DNA of 64,000 nt from Limnoperna fortunei (taxonomy: Eukaryota; Mollusca; Bivalvia; Mytilida; Modiolidae), in contig OX104112.1 in assembly GCA_944474755.1 (NCBI GenBank), positions 4,808,001 to 4,872,000 of the forward strand. The letters run 5' to 3'. Shown piece by piece: positions 12,201 to 42,130 of the stretch. The position numbers were made by a program, and so were the translations under genes. Within the stretch, counting starts at the first letter, position 1, and each line of letters opens with the position of its first letter. The notes under the pieces are model-generated. The model did no database searches and was not told where the DNA came from. It saw only the letters and a list, made by a program, of their open reading frames with translations.

Positions 12201-12759
12201 TTTAATTGCTATGATTCCGTAAAAGGTCTTATGCAATCAGTATTCGTCCGTCGTCGTCCGTTAATAATTTCCAAAAATATTCTACTCTGAAACCACTGAA
12301 CCAATTTGACTGAAACTTGGTAAGAATGATATTTGACAATAATACTCGTCTACTCGTGTTATGTGTATGAAATTAAACTGTCGCACTATAGTACTCCAAC
12401 AATGTTTGGACAAGTTCAATATTGACAGAAAACACAAACTAATTTATAGTTAATTAGATATTATCGTAGGCAACTTGGAACGATTTCTCTTATACCCAAT
12501 ATACTGTGGATGTACGGCAAAGAACATACATTTATGTTATTTTTGTATTATGCATTGTCCCGTAGAATATCGGTTCACATAAACGGACATAAATATGACG
12601 GTATGCAATTCTATGCAATGACAATGGTAGTTCATAACTATTTAGCAACGTAAGAAGCCATATTTCAACTTCTTATAAATTGAATATGTCCTATTCACGA
12701 AATAAAAACAAGAAATAAAGCAAAATTGTTTTTTGTTCAGAAAATACGATGAAAGAAAT

Positions 12760-28582
<15,823 letters not shown>

Positions 28583-29516
28583 ACTAAGATAAAGTTGCGG
28601 CTGTATTCCGAGAGAATAATAACACAAGTACATGTATAAATTGAAAAGTCCAATAATTCTTCTTTTTGAAACCATATTTGGTTTGAACAAATGTGTATTG
28701 CAGGGAGTCTTTGAAGCAGCACAATATATAATGAGTTATGGTAGAAGTTGATTTCAAAAAACAAACTAAACACACACACACACACACAAATTATATACGG
28801 TACAAAGTTTTACTGTGTTAGTAAATAAATACATTGTAGGAAATATATAATGTACACAATTTTTTACTAAATTAATATGAGTTGATATGATGGCTGCCAA
28901 AATGCGGATATTTCGCGTTTTCGCCTTTTATGTCGCGAAAAAGTAAACTGGCAAACACTTGAATGCAAAAACGCTACAACGAAAAGGCAAAATGATCTTT
29001 GATTCTTGGATATTAAGGTGATAAAAATTTAAATATAAATGCAGGTTAGATGCCCTGTATAAATACAAATGTCTTATTTAGTAATAAAAAAATGTCGGAA
29101 TCATGTGATGTAATCGACCTTAAACAGAGAGGTTCGAGCCGCAAGCCACAACAACGTTATTTTTTGTTTTACTTTGGTTATTTTGCGTGTGTTTGTAATG
29201 ATGAACTCAACACGTCCAATTATATTCATTGTTTAAACAAATCTTTTTTTTAATTTTTGTTTTGACTTTTTGACATTTACTTTATAAACGATTGTTTAAA
29301 AAGAGTTAGTTTGTTTCATCTTCAAGTTAGGCAAAACGTTATGAGGCACATTGAAGACATCCACCTATTTAAAAAAAAACATTGATGATTGTTGTGGATC
29401 AGTATCGATGATTTGTTTGTTTGAATTGATTTTGTCAAATCAATCATTATTTATGTCTTGTAAAAAACAAATAAAATCAATATACACATTATTGACACAT
29501 TGATGCGAACTCATTT
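28583..29516. other. 3' flank of the transposase gene
   Basis: It is AT-rich and contains a (CA)n-like run near 28770-28787. I see no other gene. It separates the gene end from the right satellite array by under 1 kb. Confidence 0.55.
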
Positions 29517-32500
29517 TATTATCTATTCTTATATAGCTTCATTTTCTGCATACACCTGAGCACATGTTGTTTAACATGAACCTATATACTTATACTAGAA
29601 CTAGTTAAAGTGCTGAACTGGGAGACTTCTTGTTTATTGAAAATAACTATCTATATATCTTTGCTATTTACGTCCGACGTCCACTAATTAGGATCAAACT
29701 AAAGAATCTCTCAAACAAATAATACACCAGAGCACGTGTTGTTAAAATACTGAGGTGGGACACGTCTTATTTGAAAAAGCGTTATCTATTCGTCTATAAT
29801 TTCGTTTTAGGAATACATTCTATGGACAATGGTACCATATATTTAGGTCCGAGTTAGGTACGACGTCCCCTAATTAGGACAAAACTAATGCATTTCTCTA
29901 ACAGATATTACACTAGAGAAGGTGTTGTTAAAATACTGAGGTGGGACACCTGTTGGTTAATAAAAAAACTTGATCTACTCTTATATCACTTCGTTTTCGG
30001 CTTACATTTTAAGGACTAAGGTACCATATATTCAGGTCCGAGTTAGGTACGACGTACCCTAATTAGGACAAAACTAACGCATTTCTCCAACAGATATTAC
30101 ACTATAAAAGATGTTGTTAAAATATTGAGATGGGACACCTCTTGGTTTTTTAAACAAACTTGATTTATTCTTATATAACTTCGTTTTCGGCATACATTCT
30201 GTGGACAAGGGTACCACATATTTAGGTCCGAGTTAGGTACGACGTCCCCTAATTAGAACAAAACTAATGCATTTCCCCAACAGATATGACACTAGAGAAG
30301 GTTTTGTTAAAATACTGAGGTGGGACACCTCTTGGTTATTTAAAAAAAACTTGATCTACTCTTATATAACTTCGTTTTCGGCATGCATTCTATGGACAAG
30401 GGTGCCACATATTTAGGTCCGAGTTAGGTACGACGTCCCCTAATTAGAACAAAACTAATGCATTTCTCCAACAGATATAAAACTAGAAAAGATATTGTTA
30501 ATATACTGAGGTGGGACACCTCTTGGTTATTAAAAAAAACTTGATCTATTCTTATATAACTTCGTTTTCGGCATACATTCTATTGACAAGGGTACCACAT
30601 ATTTAGGTCCGAGTTAGGTACGACGTCCCCTAATTAGAACAAAACTAATGCATTTCTCCAACAGATATTACACTAGAGAAGATATTGTTAAAATACTGAG
30701 GTGGGACACCTCTTGGTTATTTAAATAAAAAAAAAGATATATTCTTATATCACTTCGTTTTCGGGATACGTTCTATGTACAAGGGTACCTTATATTTAGG
30801 TCCAAGTTTGGTACGACGTCCCCTAATTAGGACAAAACTAATGCACTTCTGCAACAGATATTGAACTAGAGAAGGTGTTGTTAAAATACTGAGGTGGGAC
30901 ACCTTTTGGTTATTAAAAAAACTTGATCTATTCTTATATAACTTCGTTTTCGGCATACATTCTATGGACAAGGGTACCATCTATTTAGGTCCGAGTTAGG
31001 TACGACGTCCCCTAATTAGAACAAAACTAATGAATTTCTCTAACAAGTATTACACTAGAGAATGTGTTGTTAAAATACTAAGGTGGGACACCTTTTGGCT
31101 ATTAAAAAAAACTTGATCTATTCTTATATAACTTCGTTTTCGGCATACATTCTACGGACAAGGGTACCATATATTTAGGTCAGAGTTAGGTACGACGTCC
31201 CCTAATTAGGACGAAACTAATGAAGCTGTCCAACAAATATGACAGTAGAGAAGGTGTTGTTAAAATGCTGAGGTGGGACACCTGTTGGTTAATAAAAAAC
31301 TTGATCTATTCTTATATAACTTCGTTTTCGGCATACATTCTATGGACAAGGGTACCACATATTTAGGTCCGAGTTAGGTACGACGTCCCCTTATTAGAAC
31401 AAAACTAATGAATTTCTCTAACAAGTATTACACTAGAGAAGGTGTTGTTGAAATACTAAGGTGGGACACCTCTTGGTTATTTAAAAAAAACTTGATCTAC
31501 TCTTATATAACTTCGTTTTCGGCATGCATTATATGGACAAGGGTACCACATATTTAGGTCCCAGTTAGGTACGACGTCCCCTAATTAGGACAAAACTAAG
31601 GAAGCTCTCCAACAGATATTACACTAGAGAAGGTTTTGTTAAAATACTGAGGTGGGACAACTCTTGGTTATTTAAAAAAAACTTGATCTACTCTTATATA
31701 ACTTCGTTTTCGGCATGCATTATATGGACAAGGGTACCACATATTTAGGTCCGAGTTAGGTACGACGTCCCCTAATTATGACAAAACTAATGCATTTCTC
31801 CAACAGATATAAAACTAGAGAAGGTATTGTTAATATACTGAGGTGGGACACCTCTTGGTTATTAAAAAAAACTTGATCTATTCTTATATAACTTCGTTTT
31901 CGGCATACATTCCACGGACAAGGGTACCACATATTTAGGTCCGAGTTAGGTACGACGTCCCCTAATTAGAACAAAACTAATGCATTTCTCCAACAGATAT
32001 TACACTAGAAAAGGTATTGTTAATATACTGAGGTGGGACACCTCTTGGTTATTAAAAAAACTTGATCTATTCTTATATAACTTCGTTTTCGGCATACATT
32101 CTATGGACAAGGGTACCACATATTTAGGTCCGAGTTAGGTACGACGTCCCCTAATTAGAACAAAACTAATGCATTTCTCCAACAGATATTACACTAGAGA
32201 AGATATTGTTAAAATACTGAGGTGGGACACCTCTTGGTTATTTAAAAAAACTTGATCTATTCTTATATAACTTCGTTTTCGGCATACATTCTATGGACAA
32301 GGTTACCACATATTTAGGTCCGAGTTAGGTACGACGTCCCCTAATTAGGACAAAACTAATGCATTTCTGCAAAAGATATTAAACTAGAGAAGATGTTGTT
32401 AAAATATTGAGGTGGGACACTTCTTGGTTATTTAAAAAAAACTTGATCTATTCTTATATAACTTCGTTTTCGGCATACATTCTATGCACAAGGGTACCAC

Positions 32501-34965
32501 ATATTTAGGTCCGAGTTAGGTACGACGTCCCCTAATTAGGACGAAACTAATGAAGCTGTACAACAAATATTACAGTAGAGAAGGTGTTGTTAAAATACTA
32601 AGATGGGACACCTTTTGGTTATTAAAAAAACTTGATCTATTCTAATATAACTTCGTTTTCGGCATACATTCTATGGACAAGGGTACCACATATTTAGGTC
32701 CGAGTTAGGTACGACGTCCCCTAATTAGGACAAAACTAACGCATTTCGCCAACAGATATTACACTATAAAAGATGTTGTTAAAATACTGAGGTGGGACAC
32801 CTCTTGGTTATTAAAAAAACTATTCTTATATAACTTCGTTTTCGGGATACGTTCTATGTACAAGGGTACCTTATATTTAGGTCCAAGTTTGGTACGACGT
32901 CCCCTAATTAGGACAAAACTAATGCACTTCTGCAACAGATATTGAACTAGAGAAGGTGTTGTTAAAATACTGAGGTGGGACACCTTTTGGTTATTAAAAA
33001 AACTTGATCTATTCTTATATAACTTCGTTTTCGGCATACATTCTATGGACAAGGGTACCATCTATTTAGGTCCGAGTTAGGTACGACGTCCCCTAATTAG
33101 AACAAAACTAATGAATTTCTCTAACAAGTATTACACTAGAGAATGTGTTGTTAAAATACTAAGGTGGGACACCTTTTGGCTATTAAAAAAAACTTGATCT
33201 ATTCTTATATAACTTCGTTTTCGGCATACATTCTACGGACAAGGGTACCATATATTTAGGTCAGAGTTAGGTACGACGTCCCCTAATTAGGACGAAACTA
33301 ATGAAGCTGTCCAACAAATATGACAGTAGAGAAGGTGTTGTTAAAATGCTGAGGTGGGACACCTGTTGGTTAATAAAAAACTTGATCTATTCTTATATAA
33401 CTTCGTTTTCGGCATACATTCTATGGACAAGGGTACCACATATTTAGGTCCGAGTTAGGTACGACGTCCCCTTATTAGAACAAAACTAATGAATTTCTCT
33501 AACAAGTATTACACTAGAGAAGGTGTTGTTGAAATACTAAGGTGGGACACCTCTTGGTTATTTAAAAAAAACTTGATCTACTCTTATATAACTTCGTTTT
33601 CGGCATGCATTATATGGACAAGGGTACCACATATTTAGGTCCCAGTTAGGTACGACGTCCCCTAATTAGGACAAAACTAAGGAAGCTCTCCAACAGATAT
33701 TACACTAGAGAAGGTTTTGTTAAAATACTGAGGTGGGACAACTCTTGGTTATTTAAAAAAAACTTGATCTACTCTTATATAACTTCGTTTTCGGCATGCA
33801 TTATATGGACAAGGGTACCACATATTTAGGTCCGAGTTAGGTACGACGTCCCCTAATTATGACAAAACTAATGCATTTCTCCAACAGATATAAAACTAGA
33901 GAAGGTATTGTTAATATACTGAGGTGGGACACCTCTTGGTTATTAAAAAAAACTTGATCTATTCTTATATAACTTCGTTTTCGGCATACATTCCACGGAC
34001 AAGGGTACCACATATTTAGGTCCGAGTTAGGTACGACGTCCCCTAATTAGAACAAAACTAATGCATTTCTCCAACAGATATTACACTAGAAAAGGTATTG
34101 TTAATATACTGAGGTGGGACACCTCTTGGTTATTAAAAAAACTTGATCTATTCTTATATAACTTCGTTTTCGGCATACATTCTATGGACAAGGGTACCAC
34201 ATATTTAGGTCCGAGTTAGGTACGACGTCCCCTAATTAGAACAAAACTAATGCATTTCTCCAACAGATATTACACTAGAGAAGATATTGTTAAAATACTG
34301 AGGTGGGACACCTCTTGGTTATTTAAAAAAACTTGATCTATTCTTATATAACTTCGTTTTCGGCATACATTCTATGGACAAGGTTACCACATATTTAGGT
34401 CCGAGTTAGGTACGACGTCCCCTAATTAGGACAAAACTAATGCATTTCTGCAAAAGATATTAAACTAGAGAAGATGTTGTTAAAATATTGAGGTGGGACA
34501 CTTCTTGGTTATTTAAAAAAAACTTGATCTATTCTTATATAACTTCGTTTTCGGCATACATTCTATGCACAAGGGTACCACATATTTAGGTCCGAGTTAG
34601 GTACGACGTCCCCTAATTAGGACGAAACTAATGAAGCTGTACAACAAATATTACAGTAGAGAAGGTGTTGTTAAAATACTAAGATGGGACACCTTTTGGT
34701 TATTAAAAAAACTTGATCTATTCTAATATAACTTCGTTTTCGGCATACATTCTATGGACAAGGGTACCACATATTTAGGTCCGAGTTAGGTACGACGTCC
34801 CCTAATTAGGACAAAACTAACGCATTTCTCCAACAGATATTACACTATAAAAGATGTTGTTAAAATACTGAGGTGGGACACCTCTTGGTTATTAAAAAAA
34901 CTATTCTTATATAACTTCGTTTTCGGCATACTTTCTACAGACAAGGGTACCATTTACGTACTACA
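29517..34965. repeat. Right array of ~189-bp satellite, inverted relative to the left array
   Basis: About 28 units read as reverse complement of the left array, with landmarks GGTCCGAGTTAGGTACGACG, GAGGTGGGACACCT and ACTTCGTTTTCGGCATACAT. The inner edge (29517-29850) is degenerate. The outer edge stops abruptly inside a unit at about 34965. Short open frames inside (for example at 30750 and 32759) are by-products of the repetition. Confidence 0.96.
30763..34922. repeat. Higher-order repeat: two copies of a 2080-bp, 11-monomer block
   Basis: The distinctive monomer with GGGATACGTTCTATGTACAA recurs at 30763 and 32843, exactly 2080 bp apart (11 x ~189). The monomers after it follow in the same variant order in both copies, with very few differences (for example CATTTCGCC against CATTTCTCC at the block ends). 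This is a recent segmental duplication, probably by unequal exchange. Confidence 0.92.
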
Positions 34966-36517
34966 TATATCCTAATTACAAATGAACCAATCATAAATCA
35001 TCAGTTCTTCATATTTGTTTTAACTATCTTATTATATCTTAATTGAATAATGAATAGTGAATTATTTCATAGTTCATTATTCAATCATGAATAATGAATA
35101 ATGAATAATGAACGTACTTCAGCTTGGTATATGGGATTTCACTGGTTAATATAATATTAATATAAATTGGCAAAGCACACTTAAAATCAAGGGAATTTCA
35201 TTTGGCCCATCAACCTATGTATGTGTAGTGAACTTTATGTAATTGGTTAAAAAAAATACCTGTAAATCTATTTAAAATAATAAGTTGGTTCTTTTTTTTC
35301 TGGGGTTTTTTTTTTGGTTTGGGTTGGGTGGGGGGGGGGGTTAAGTGTGCTACTTGTCACTAAACCGCAACTGCACTAGACAAGTTACAATTATTGTTTT
35401 ACAAATATTCCCTTATTGATAATAAATATAATATATTTTAATTTAAAAGTATCTGTTTATGTATATACATCTTACTGAACGTGTGTGTCTCACATAAAGG
35501 AGACCGGGTCTGAGTTGGTCGTTCAGTCCAAATTTTAACAGAATTTTATGGGAAATTATGCACATCTGTACGTAGGTTGTTTGTCAAATTTTGTTTTTAC
35601 TTCAGTTGTTTTGTAAAACTGGAAATTATTAGGCGTAAATATAGTTTCACTCATGAAAAATGGATTACACAGCATCCTTTGGGTGGTCCTCTTCAAAAAC
35701 ATAAACAAACTTGTAACAAGGATGGTAACCTAAAGCCACTTATATAACGACAAATACCATTGGATAACCTACCTAAATTCATTAATGATGCACAGGATCG
35801 GGCCCGGACACAAAATTGTGTCAGCTTTTGTCGGAACCTAAAAATGTAAACATTCGACTTCCGCCATGTGTACATCGAAGACAAACCCGTTTTCAATCTT
35901 AAATTTGAGCACATTATGCACACTGCCCGCGTATCAGAAATATTCAGTCATGTAAAGAAATAACTCTTAATGTGTTTTCTATACCGTCTAGTGGAAGTTT
36001 CATTTAAATAAATACTTTATTTTCCGTAAGAATGCAACATACATGTAGTTTTTAAACCACGATCACACAAAATTATAGGTGGCGCTTTTTATGGGCGTAA
36101 CCGATCTACATACGGGTACCGTTTGTGTCGATACAATGACCTTTAACTGTCAAATCCAGGCGTTTGCCGTTCAACTGGGATTTGTGAATGAAACACTAAT
36201 TAGCTCTATAGAGCCATATACGCACACTCATGGCACGAAATATACACTTAATTACAAGTTAAATGTGACATTTGTTGTGCAGAGCAGTTGAAATGAATCT
36301 TAATTCTTATTGATTATTGTTCTAAAAATAGAATATCCTTGTTTTAGGCAAAGCAGCAGCATCTTCAGTAAAAGGGGATTGAATTTTGTTTGCACTCTGA
36401 ATGGGCTTGATATTAAAAAAAGGGAAATTTTCTTTATATAAATCATCGATCATAACTTTTGAAGTAATAATGATATTAACATGATTAACAAAAACAAGAA
36501 GTATGAGCAGGTCTTTT
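34966..36517. other. Non-coding stretch with AATGAATA palindrome and a G-run
   Basis: An inverted/tandem repeat of TGAATAATGAA lies at 35043-35113. A poly-T/poly-G stretch at about 35290-35342 ends in a run of 12 or more G, a possible G-quadruplex. Open frames of 70-76 codons at 35693 and 36079 show no recognisable domain. I support no gene. Confidence 0.55.
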
Positions 36518-36813
36518 CAGGGGCGGATCCAGAAATTTGTGTCAGGGTTGGCGTAAACGTTCGGCGAGGGGTCTAGGGGCCACTGAAGGACCTCATCAGG
36601 TCCAGGGCAGCGCTCTGTTAAGGGGTTCAGGGGGGAATCCACTGGATGCTCCGGGAATCTAAGCATTTTGGTAGCCATCCTGAAGCGTTTACTCGTTTTC
36701 TCTTTGCTCCTTTTCCTTTTCTCTCGTTTCACCCTCTCATTCTCTCTCTCTCTCCCTTTTTAAATTTTTTTAGAGGCGTACGCCAGGAACGCCTTTCTTT
36801 GGATACGTGCCTG
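36518..36813. mobile_element. MITE-like element with CAGGGGCGGATCC terminus
   Basis: It begins CAGGGGCGGATCC and ends GGATACGTGCCTG, imperfect inverted termini of 13 bp (three mismatches). It is flanked by CTTTT and CTTTC, a possible imperfect target duplication. It is about 296 bp with no coding capacity, and includes a CT-rich tract near 36730-36760. Confidence 0.6.
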
Positions 36814-37121
36814 CTTTCATAGCACTTACATGCAGTGCAGATCGGCTCATACTGTATGTGAGTGTAACCTAGCCGGATGTATTAAAATTATTCTTTGTGG
36901 CACGAATATATACTGATTTCACCACGAGTTGGTCCTTTATGCCAAATTTTTTATCCCAGGCGTATTTAAATGATAAAACATGTAAAATGTGGTCAGTATG
37001 AGCCAAAATTTATTATAATAATAATAATAAAGTCATGAGACGGTTAGTTAGCTACTCCACTTATAAGACTATTAGTTTGCACGATGTCTGAATGTTGTTT
37101 AACATATGTTGCTTAATTGAC
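36814..37121. other. Short spacer
   Basis: Nothing recognisable except a short (AAT)n run near 37015-37030. Confidence 0.5.
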
Positions 37122-38058
37122 AGATACATTACGGCGACCAGCTTTACTGATGTTATACAGATACATTACGGCGACCAGCTTTACTGATGTTATACAGATA
37201 CATTACGGCGACCAGCTTTACTGATGTTATACAGATACATTACGGCGACCAGCTTTACTGATGTTATACAGATACATTACGGCGACCAGCTTTACTGATG
37301 TTATACAGATACATTACGGCGACCAGCTTTACTGATGTTATACAGATACATTACGGCGACCAGCTTTACTGATGTTATACAGATACATTACGGCGACCAG
37401 CTTTACTGATGTTATACAGATACATTACGGCGACCAGCTTTACTGATGTTATACAGATACATTACGGCGACCAGCTTTACTGATGTTATACAGATACATT
37501 ACGGCGACCAGCTTTACTGATGTTATACAGATACATTACGGCGACCAGCTTTACTGATGTTATACAGATACATTACGGCGACCAGCTTTACTGATGTTAT
37601 ACAGATACATTACGGCGACCAGCTTTACTGATGTTATACAGATACATTACGGCGACCAGCTTTACTGATGTTATACAGATACATTACGGCGACCAGCTTT
37701 ACTGATGTTATACAGATACATTACGGCGACCAGCTTTACTGATGTTATACAGATACATTACGGCGACCAGCTTTACTGATGTTATACAGATACATTACGG
37801 GGACCAGCTTTACTGATGTTATACAATACATTACGGCGACCAGCTTTACTGATGTTATACAGATACATTACGGCGACCAGCTTTACTGATGTTATACAGA
37901 TACATTACGGCGGCCAGCTTTACTGATGTTATACAGATACATTACGGCGACCAGCTTTACTGATGTTATACAGATACATTACGGCGACCAGCTTTACTGA
38001 TGTTATACAGATACATTACGGCGACCAGCTTTACTGATGTTATACAGATACATTACGT
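37122..38058. repeat. 37-bp minisatellite, ~25 near-identical copies
   Basis: The unit contains ACAGATACATTACGGCGACC and AGCTTTACTGATGTTAT. Only three copies carry differences (a substitution near 37801, a one-base deletion near 37826 and a substitution near 37913). Such uniformity means very recent expansion. Confidence 0.97.
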
Positions 38059-38463
38059 TATTCAGCTTTATGGTTACAAAACTGCCATTAAAAGCAGACG
38101 TTGCCTAACGTACAGCCAGGAAATTTTTTAAACGATAAATCAGTTAGGCGATCTTTATTTACCGATAAATTTATAAAATCAATCACGTGTTTCATTCAGC
38201 ATTGATTGTAATGGAAAGTGTAAAGATCGCGGGAGATAACTCCGTTAACTTGATACCATGTTATGAAATAATTTACTAGTTATCTCCCATTAAATACATT
38301 TAGCGTGTCAAATTATTGACAAAATAACATCCATATTAATTTCGGAAAAAGAACCACAGCATTAATGATATAGTATTAATAGTATATATTAATTACTCTG
38401 GAGTTAAAGTAAAATTTTAAATTGCAGTGAAATATCTTAAATCTTATAAATAGTAAGTTAAAC
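38059..38463. other. Spacer
   Basis: AT-rich DNA with no gene or repeat that I can identify. GTTATCTCCC-like elements occur in both orientations near 38230 and 38280. Confidence 0.5.
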
Positions 38464-41090
38464 GATGTCGACATCAGGTGGTAAACAATTACGCTTTTCG
38501 ACATTTGGTAGGTTATTATTACGCGTATGTAACCAATACACTAATTCTCATTTGCAGTTAACGATTCCTCATGTCGACATCAGTAAGGTAACTATTGCAC
38601 TGTCGACATCAGGTTGGTAACTATTACACTTGTCGACATCAGGTAGGTAGGTATTACACTTGTCGACATCAGGTAGGTAACTATTTCACTTGTCGACATC
38701 AGGTAGGTAACTATTACACTTGTCGACATCAGGGACGTAGGTATTACACTTGTCGACATCAGGTAGGTAACTATTACACTTGTCGACATCAGTTAGGTAG
38801 GTATTACACTTGTCGACATCAGTTAGGTAACTATTACACTTGTCGACATCAGGTAGGTAGGTATTACACTTGTCGACATCAGGTAGGTAGGTATTACACT
38901 TGTCGACATCAGGTAGGTAACTATTACACTTGTCGACATCAGGTAGGTAACTATTACACATGTCGACAACAGGTTGATAACTATTACACTTGTCGACATC
39001 AGGTAGGTAACTATTACACTTGTCGACATCAGGTAGGTAACTATTACACACGTCGACATCAGGTTGATAACTATTAAACTTGTCGACATCAGGTAGGTAA
39101 CTATTACACTTGTCGACATCAGGTAGGTAACTATTACACATGTCGACAACAGGTTGATAACTATTACACTTGTCGACATTAGGTAGGTAACTATTACACA
39201 TGTCAACATCAGTTAGGTAACTATTACACTTGTCGACATCAGGTCGGTAATTATTAGACTTGAACACATGTGTAGTAAAGGATTACACCTGCTGACATCA
39301 GATAGGAAACTATTACAATTGTCGACATCAGGTAGATAACTAATACATTTTTCGACAACAGGTAGGTAACTATTGCAATTGTAAACATGTGTAGTAAACT
39401 ATAACACCTATTCGACATCAGTTACTGAACTATTACTCTTGTCGACATAAGGTTGGTAACTATTACAATTGTCGACATCAGGTAGGTAGCTATTAAACTT
39501 ATCGACATCAGGTAGGTAACTATTACACTTGTCGACATCAGGTAGGTAGGTATTACACTTGTCGACATCAGTTAGGTAACTATTACACTTGTCGACATCA
39601 GGTAGGTAGGTATTACACTTGTCGACATCAGGTAGGTAGGTATTACACTTGTCGACATCAGGTAGGTAACTATTACACTTGTCGACATCAGGTAGGTAAC
39701 TATTACACATGTCGACAACAGGTTGATAACTATTACACTTGTCGACATCAGGTAGGTAACTATTACACTTGTCGACATCAGGTAGGTAACTATTACACAC
39801 GTCGACAACAGGTTGATAACTATTAAACTTGTCGACATCAGGTAGGTAACTATTACACTTGTCGACATCAGGTAGGTAACTATTACACATGTCGACAACA
39901 GGTTGATAACTATTACACTTGTCGACATTAGGTAGGTAACTATTACACATGTCAACATCAGTTAGGTAACTATTACACTTGTCGACATCAGGTCGGTAAT
40001 TATTAGACTTGAACACATGTGTAGTAAAGGATTACACCTGCTGACATCAGATAGGAAACTATTACAATTGTCGACATCAGGTAGATAACTAATACATTTT
40101 TCGACACCAGGTAGGTAACTATTGCAATTGTAAACATGTGTAGTAAACTATAACACCTATTCGACATCAGTTACTGAACTATTACTCTTGTCGACATAAG
40201 GTTGGTAACTATTACAATTGTCGACATCAGGTAGGTAGCTATTAAACTTATCGACATCAGGTAGGTAACTATTACACCTGTGCACATGTGTAGTGAATGA
40301 TTACACCTGTCGACATCAGGTAGGAAGGTATTACACTTGTCGACATCAGCTAGGTAACTGTTACACTTGTCGACACCAGGTAGGTAACTATTACACCTGT
40401 CGACATCAGATAGGTAGCTATTACGCTTGTCTACATCATGTAGGTAACTATTACACTTGTCGACATCAGGTAGGTAACTAGTACACTTGTCGACATCAGG
40501 TAGGTAACTATTACACGTGTCGACATCAGGTAGGTAACTGTTACACGTGTCGACACCAGGTTAGAAATTACTACAATTGTCGACATCAGCTAGGTAACGT
40601 ATACACTTGTCGACATCAGGTAGGTAACTATTACACTTGTCGACATCAGGTAGGTATCTATTACACTTATCGACATCAGGTAGGTAACTATTACACTTGT
40701 GCACATGTGTAGTGAATGATTACACCTGTCGACATCAGGTAGGTAACTATTACACTTGTGCACATGTGTAGTGAATGATTCCACCTGTCGACATCAGTTA
40801 GGTAACTATTACACTTGTCGACATCAGGTAGGAAGGTATTACACTTGTCGACATCAGCTCGGTAACTGTTACACTTGTCGACATCAGGTAGGTATCTTTT
40901 ACACTTGTCTACATCAGGTAGGTAACTATTAAACTTGTCGACATCAGGTAGGTAACTATTAAACTTGTCGACATCAGGTAGGTAATTATTAAACTTGTCG
41001 ACATCAGGTAGATAACTACTACACTTGTACACATGTGCAGTGAACGATTACAATTGTCGACATCAGGTAGGTAGATAGTACACGTGTCCC
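38464..41090. repeat. 30-bp minisatellite with TTGTCGACATCAGGTAGGTA core
   Basis: About 85 copies of a unit of mostly 30 bp, each with a GTCGAC site and ending AACTATTACAC. Variant units CACATGTGTAGTGAATGATT are interspersed. A ~749-bp higher-order block is present twice (about 38760-39508 and 39509-40260). Since 30 is divisible by three, open frames arise on both strands; the minus-strand one would encode ten-residue repeats such as CNSYLPDVDK. I do not regard these as genes. Confidence 0.95.
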
Positions 41091-41237
41091 GCTGTCCAGC
41101 CGTATTATCTCCACTAGGATCAGCCATGTAACCGCTGTCCAGCCGTATACAACCAATTTCAAATTTAACCAAGTGTTAAATCTTGTACCAACCAGTTCAG
41201 TGACCCGGCAAATGACAAAAAATGTATTTGAAAAATA

Positions 41238-41535
41238 GGCGGGGTGGGTGTAGATGTATTGTACAGATACCAATGGTAGACGAAATATAATGTAAACTAT
41301 AGTGTTTACCGACCACCCATCATCACTGAGCCATAGACGGGGTGGGTGTAGATGTATTGTACAGATACCAATGGTAGATGAAATATAATGTAAACTACAG
41401 TTTTTACCGACCACCCATCATCACTGAGCCATAGACGGGGTGGGTGTAGATGTATTGTACAGATACCAATGGTAGACGATATATAATGTAAACTACAGTG
41501 TTTACCGACCACCCATCATCACTGAGCCATAGACG
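41238..41535. repeat. 98-bp tandem repeat, three copies
   Basis: Units start with GGGGTGGGTGTAGATGTATT at about 41241, 41339 and 41437 and differ at only a few bases. Confidence 0.93.
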
Positions 41536-41689
41536 CCTCGTCGAGACGGTTTACTTATTGTCAATGTAAGTGATCAAAAAGAAAGAAAGGAAGGGGTTGT
41601 TATCGATGAACTAATTTAAGTGTAAGCTCATATGATATAAGTAGGTCCTCTTTCTTTTCACTAAAGTATGGCTGACCAATGAGTTAGCA

Positions 41690-42130
41690 CTTCCGATATA
41701 AATATCTATCCTAGCGTATCGGTCCAATACTAACAGTGAAGTAACGCCCGATGTAAATATCCATACTATCGTATCGGTCAATTACTAGCAGTGACGTAAC
41801 GTTCGATGTAAATATTCATCCTATCGTATCGGTCCAATACTATCAGTGAAGTAATGTCTGATGAAAATATCGATCCTAGGGTATTGGTCCAATACTAGCA
41901 GTTCTGGCTTTGTAATTGAAGGCTATATATGAGCTAGCACTTCCGATATAAATTTAAATTCTAGCTTATTGGTCCAATACCAGCAATCCCGCCCTGCAGG
42001 CAATATCTACCGATATACATTCCTTTCCATGCGTATCAGTATATTGCACAGTACCAAGTCTGCAGGCACGTATTTAAATGAGCAAGCATTACTGTTATAC
42101 ATATCCATCCTGACGTATCGGTCTATACAT
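41690..42130. repeat. ~62-bp degenerate tandem repeat
   Basis: Diverged units share TATCGGTCCAATACTA, GAAGTAACG and GATGTAAATAT. Copies are clear at 41690-41900 and decay further right. Confidence 0.75.

Noticed and set aside
30750..33061. Repeated frame MVPLSIECMPK in the satellite
   Set aside because: It is carried twice only because of the 2080-bp block duplication, has no domain, and is broken in other monomers.
35693..36291. Small genes of 70-76 codons
   Set aside because: No domain, no splice context and no repeat-independent support.
38592..41032. Repeat proteins of ~100-200 residues on both strands
   Set aside because: The unit length of 30 bp keeps frames open by chance; several overlapping frames are open at once.
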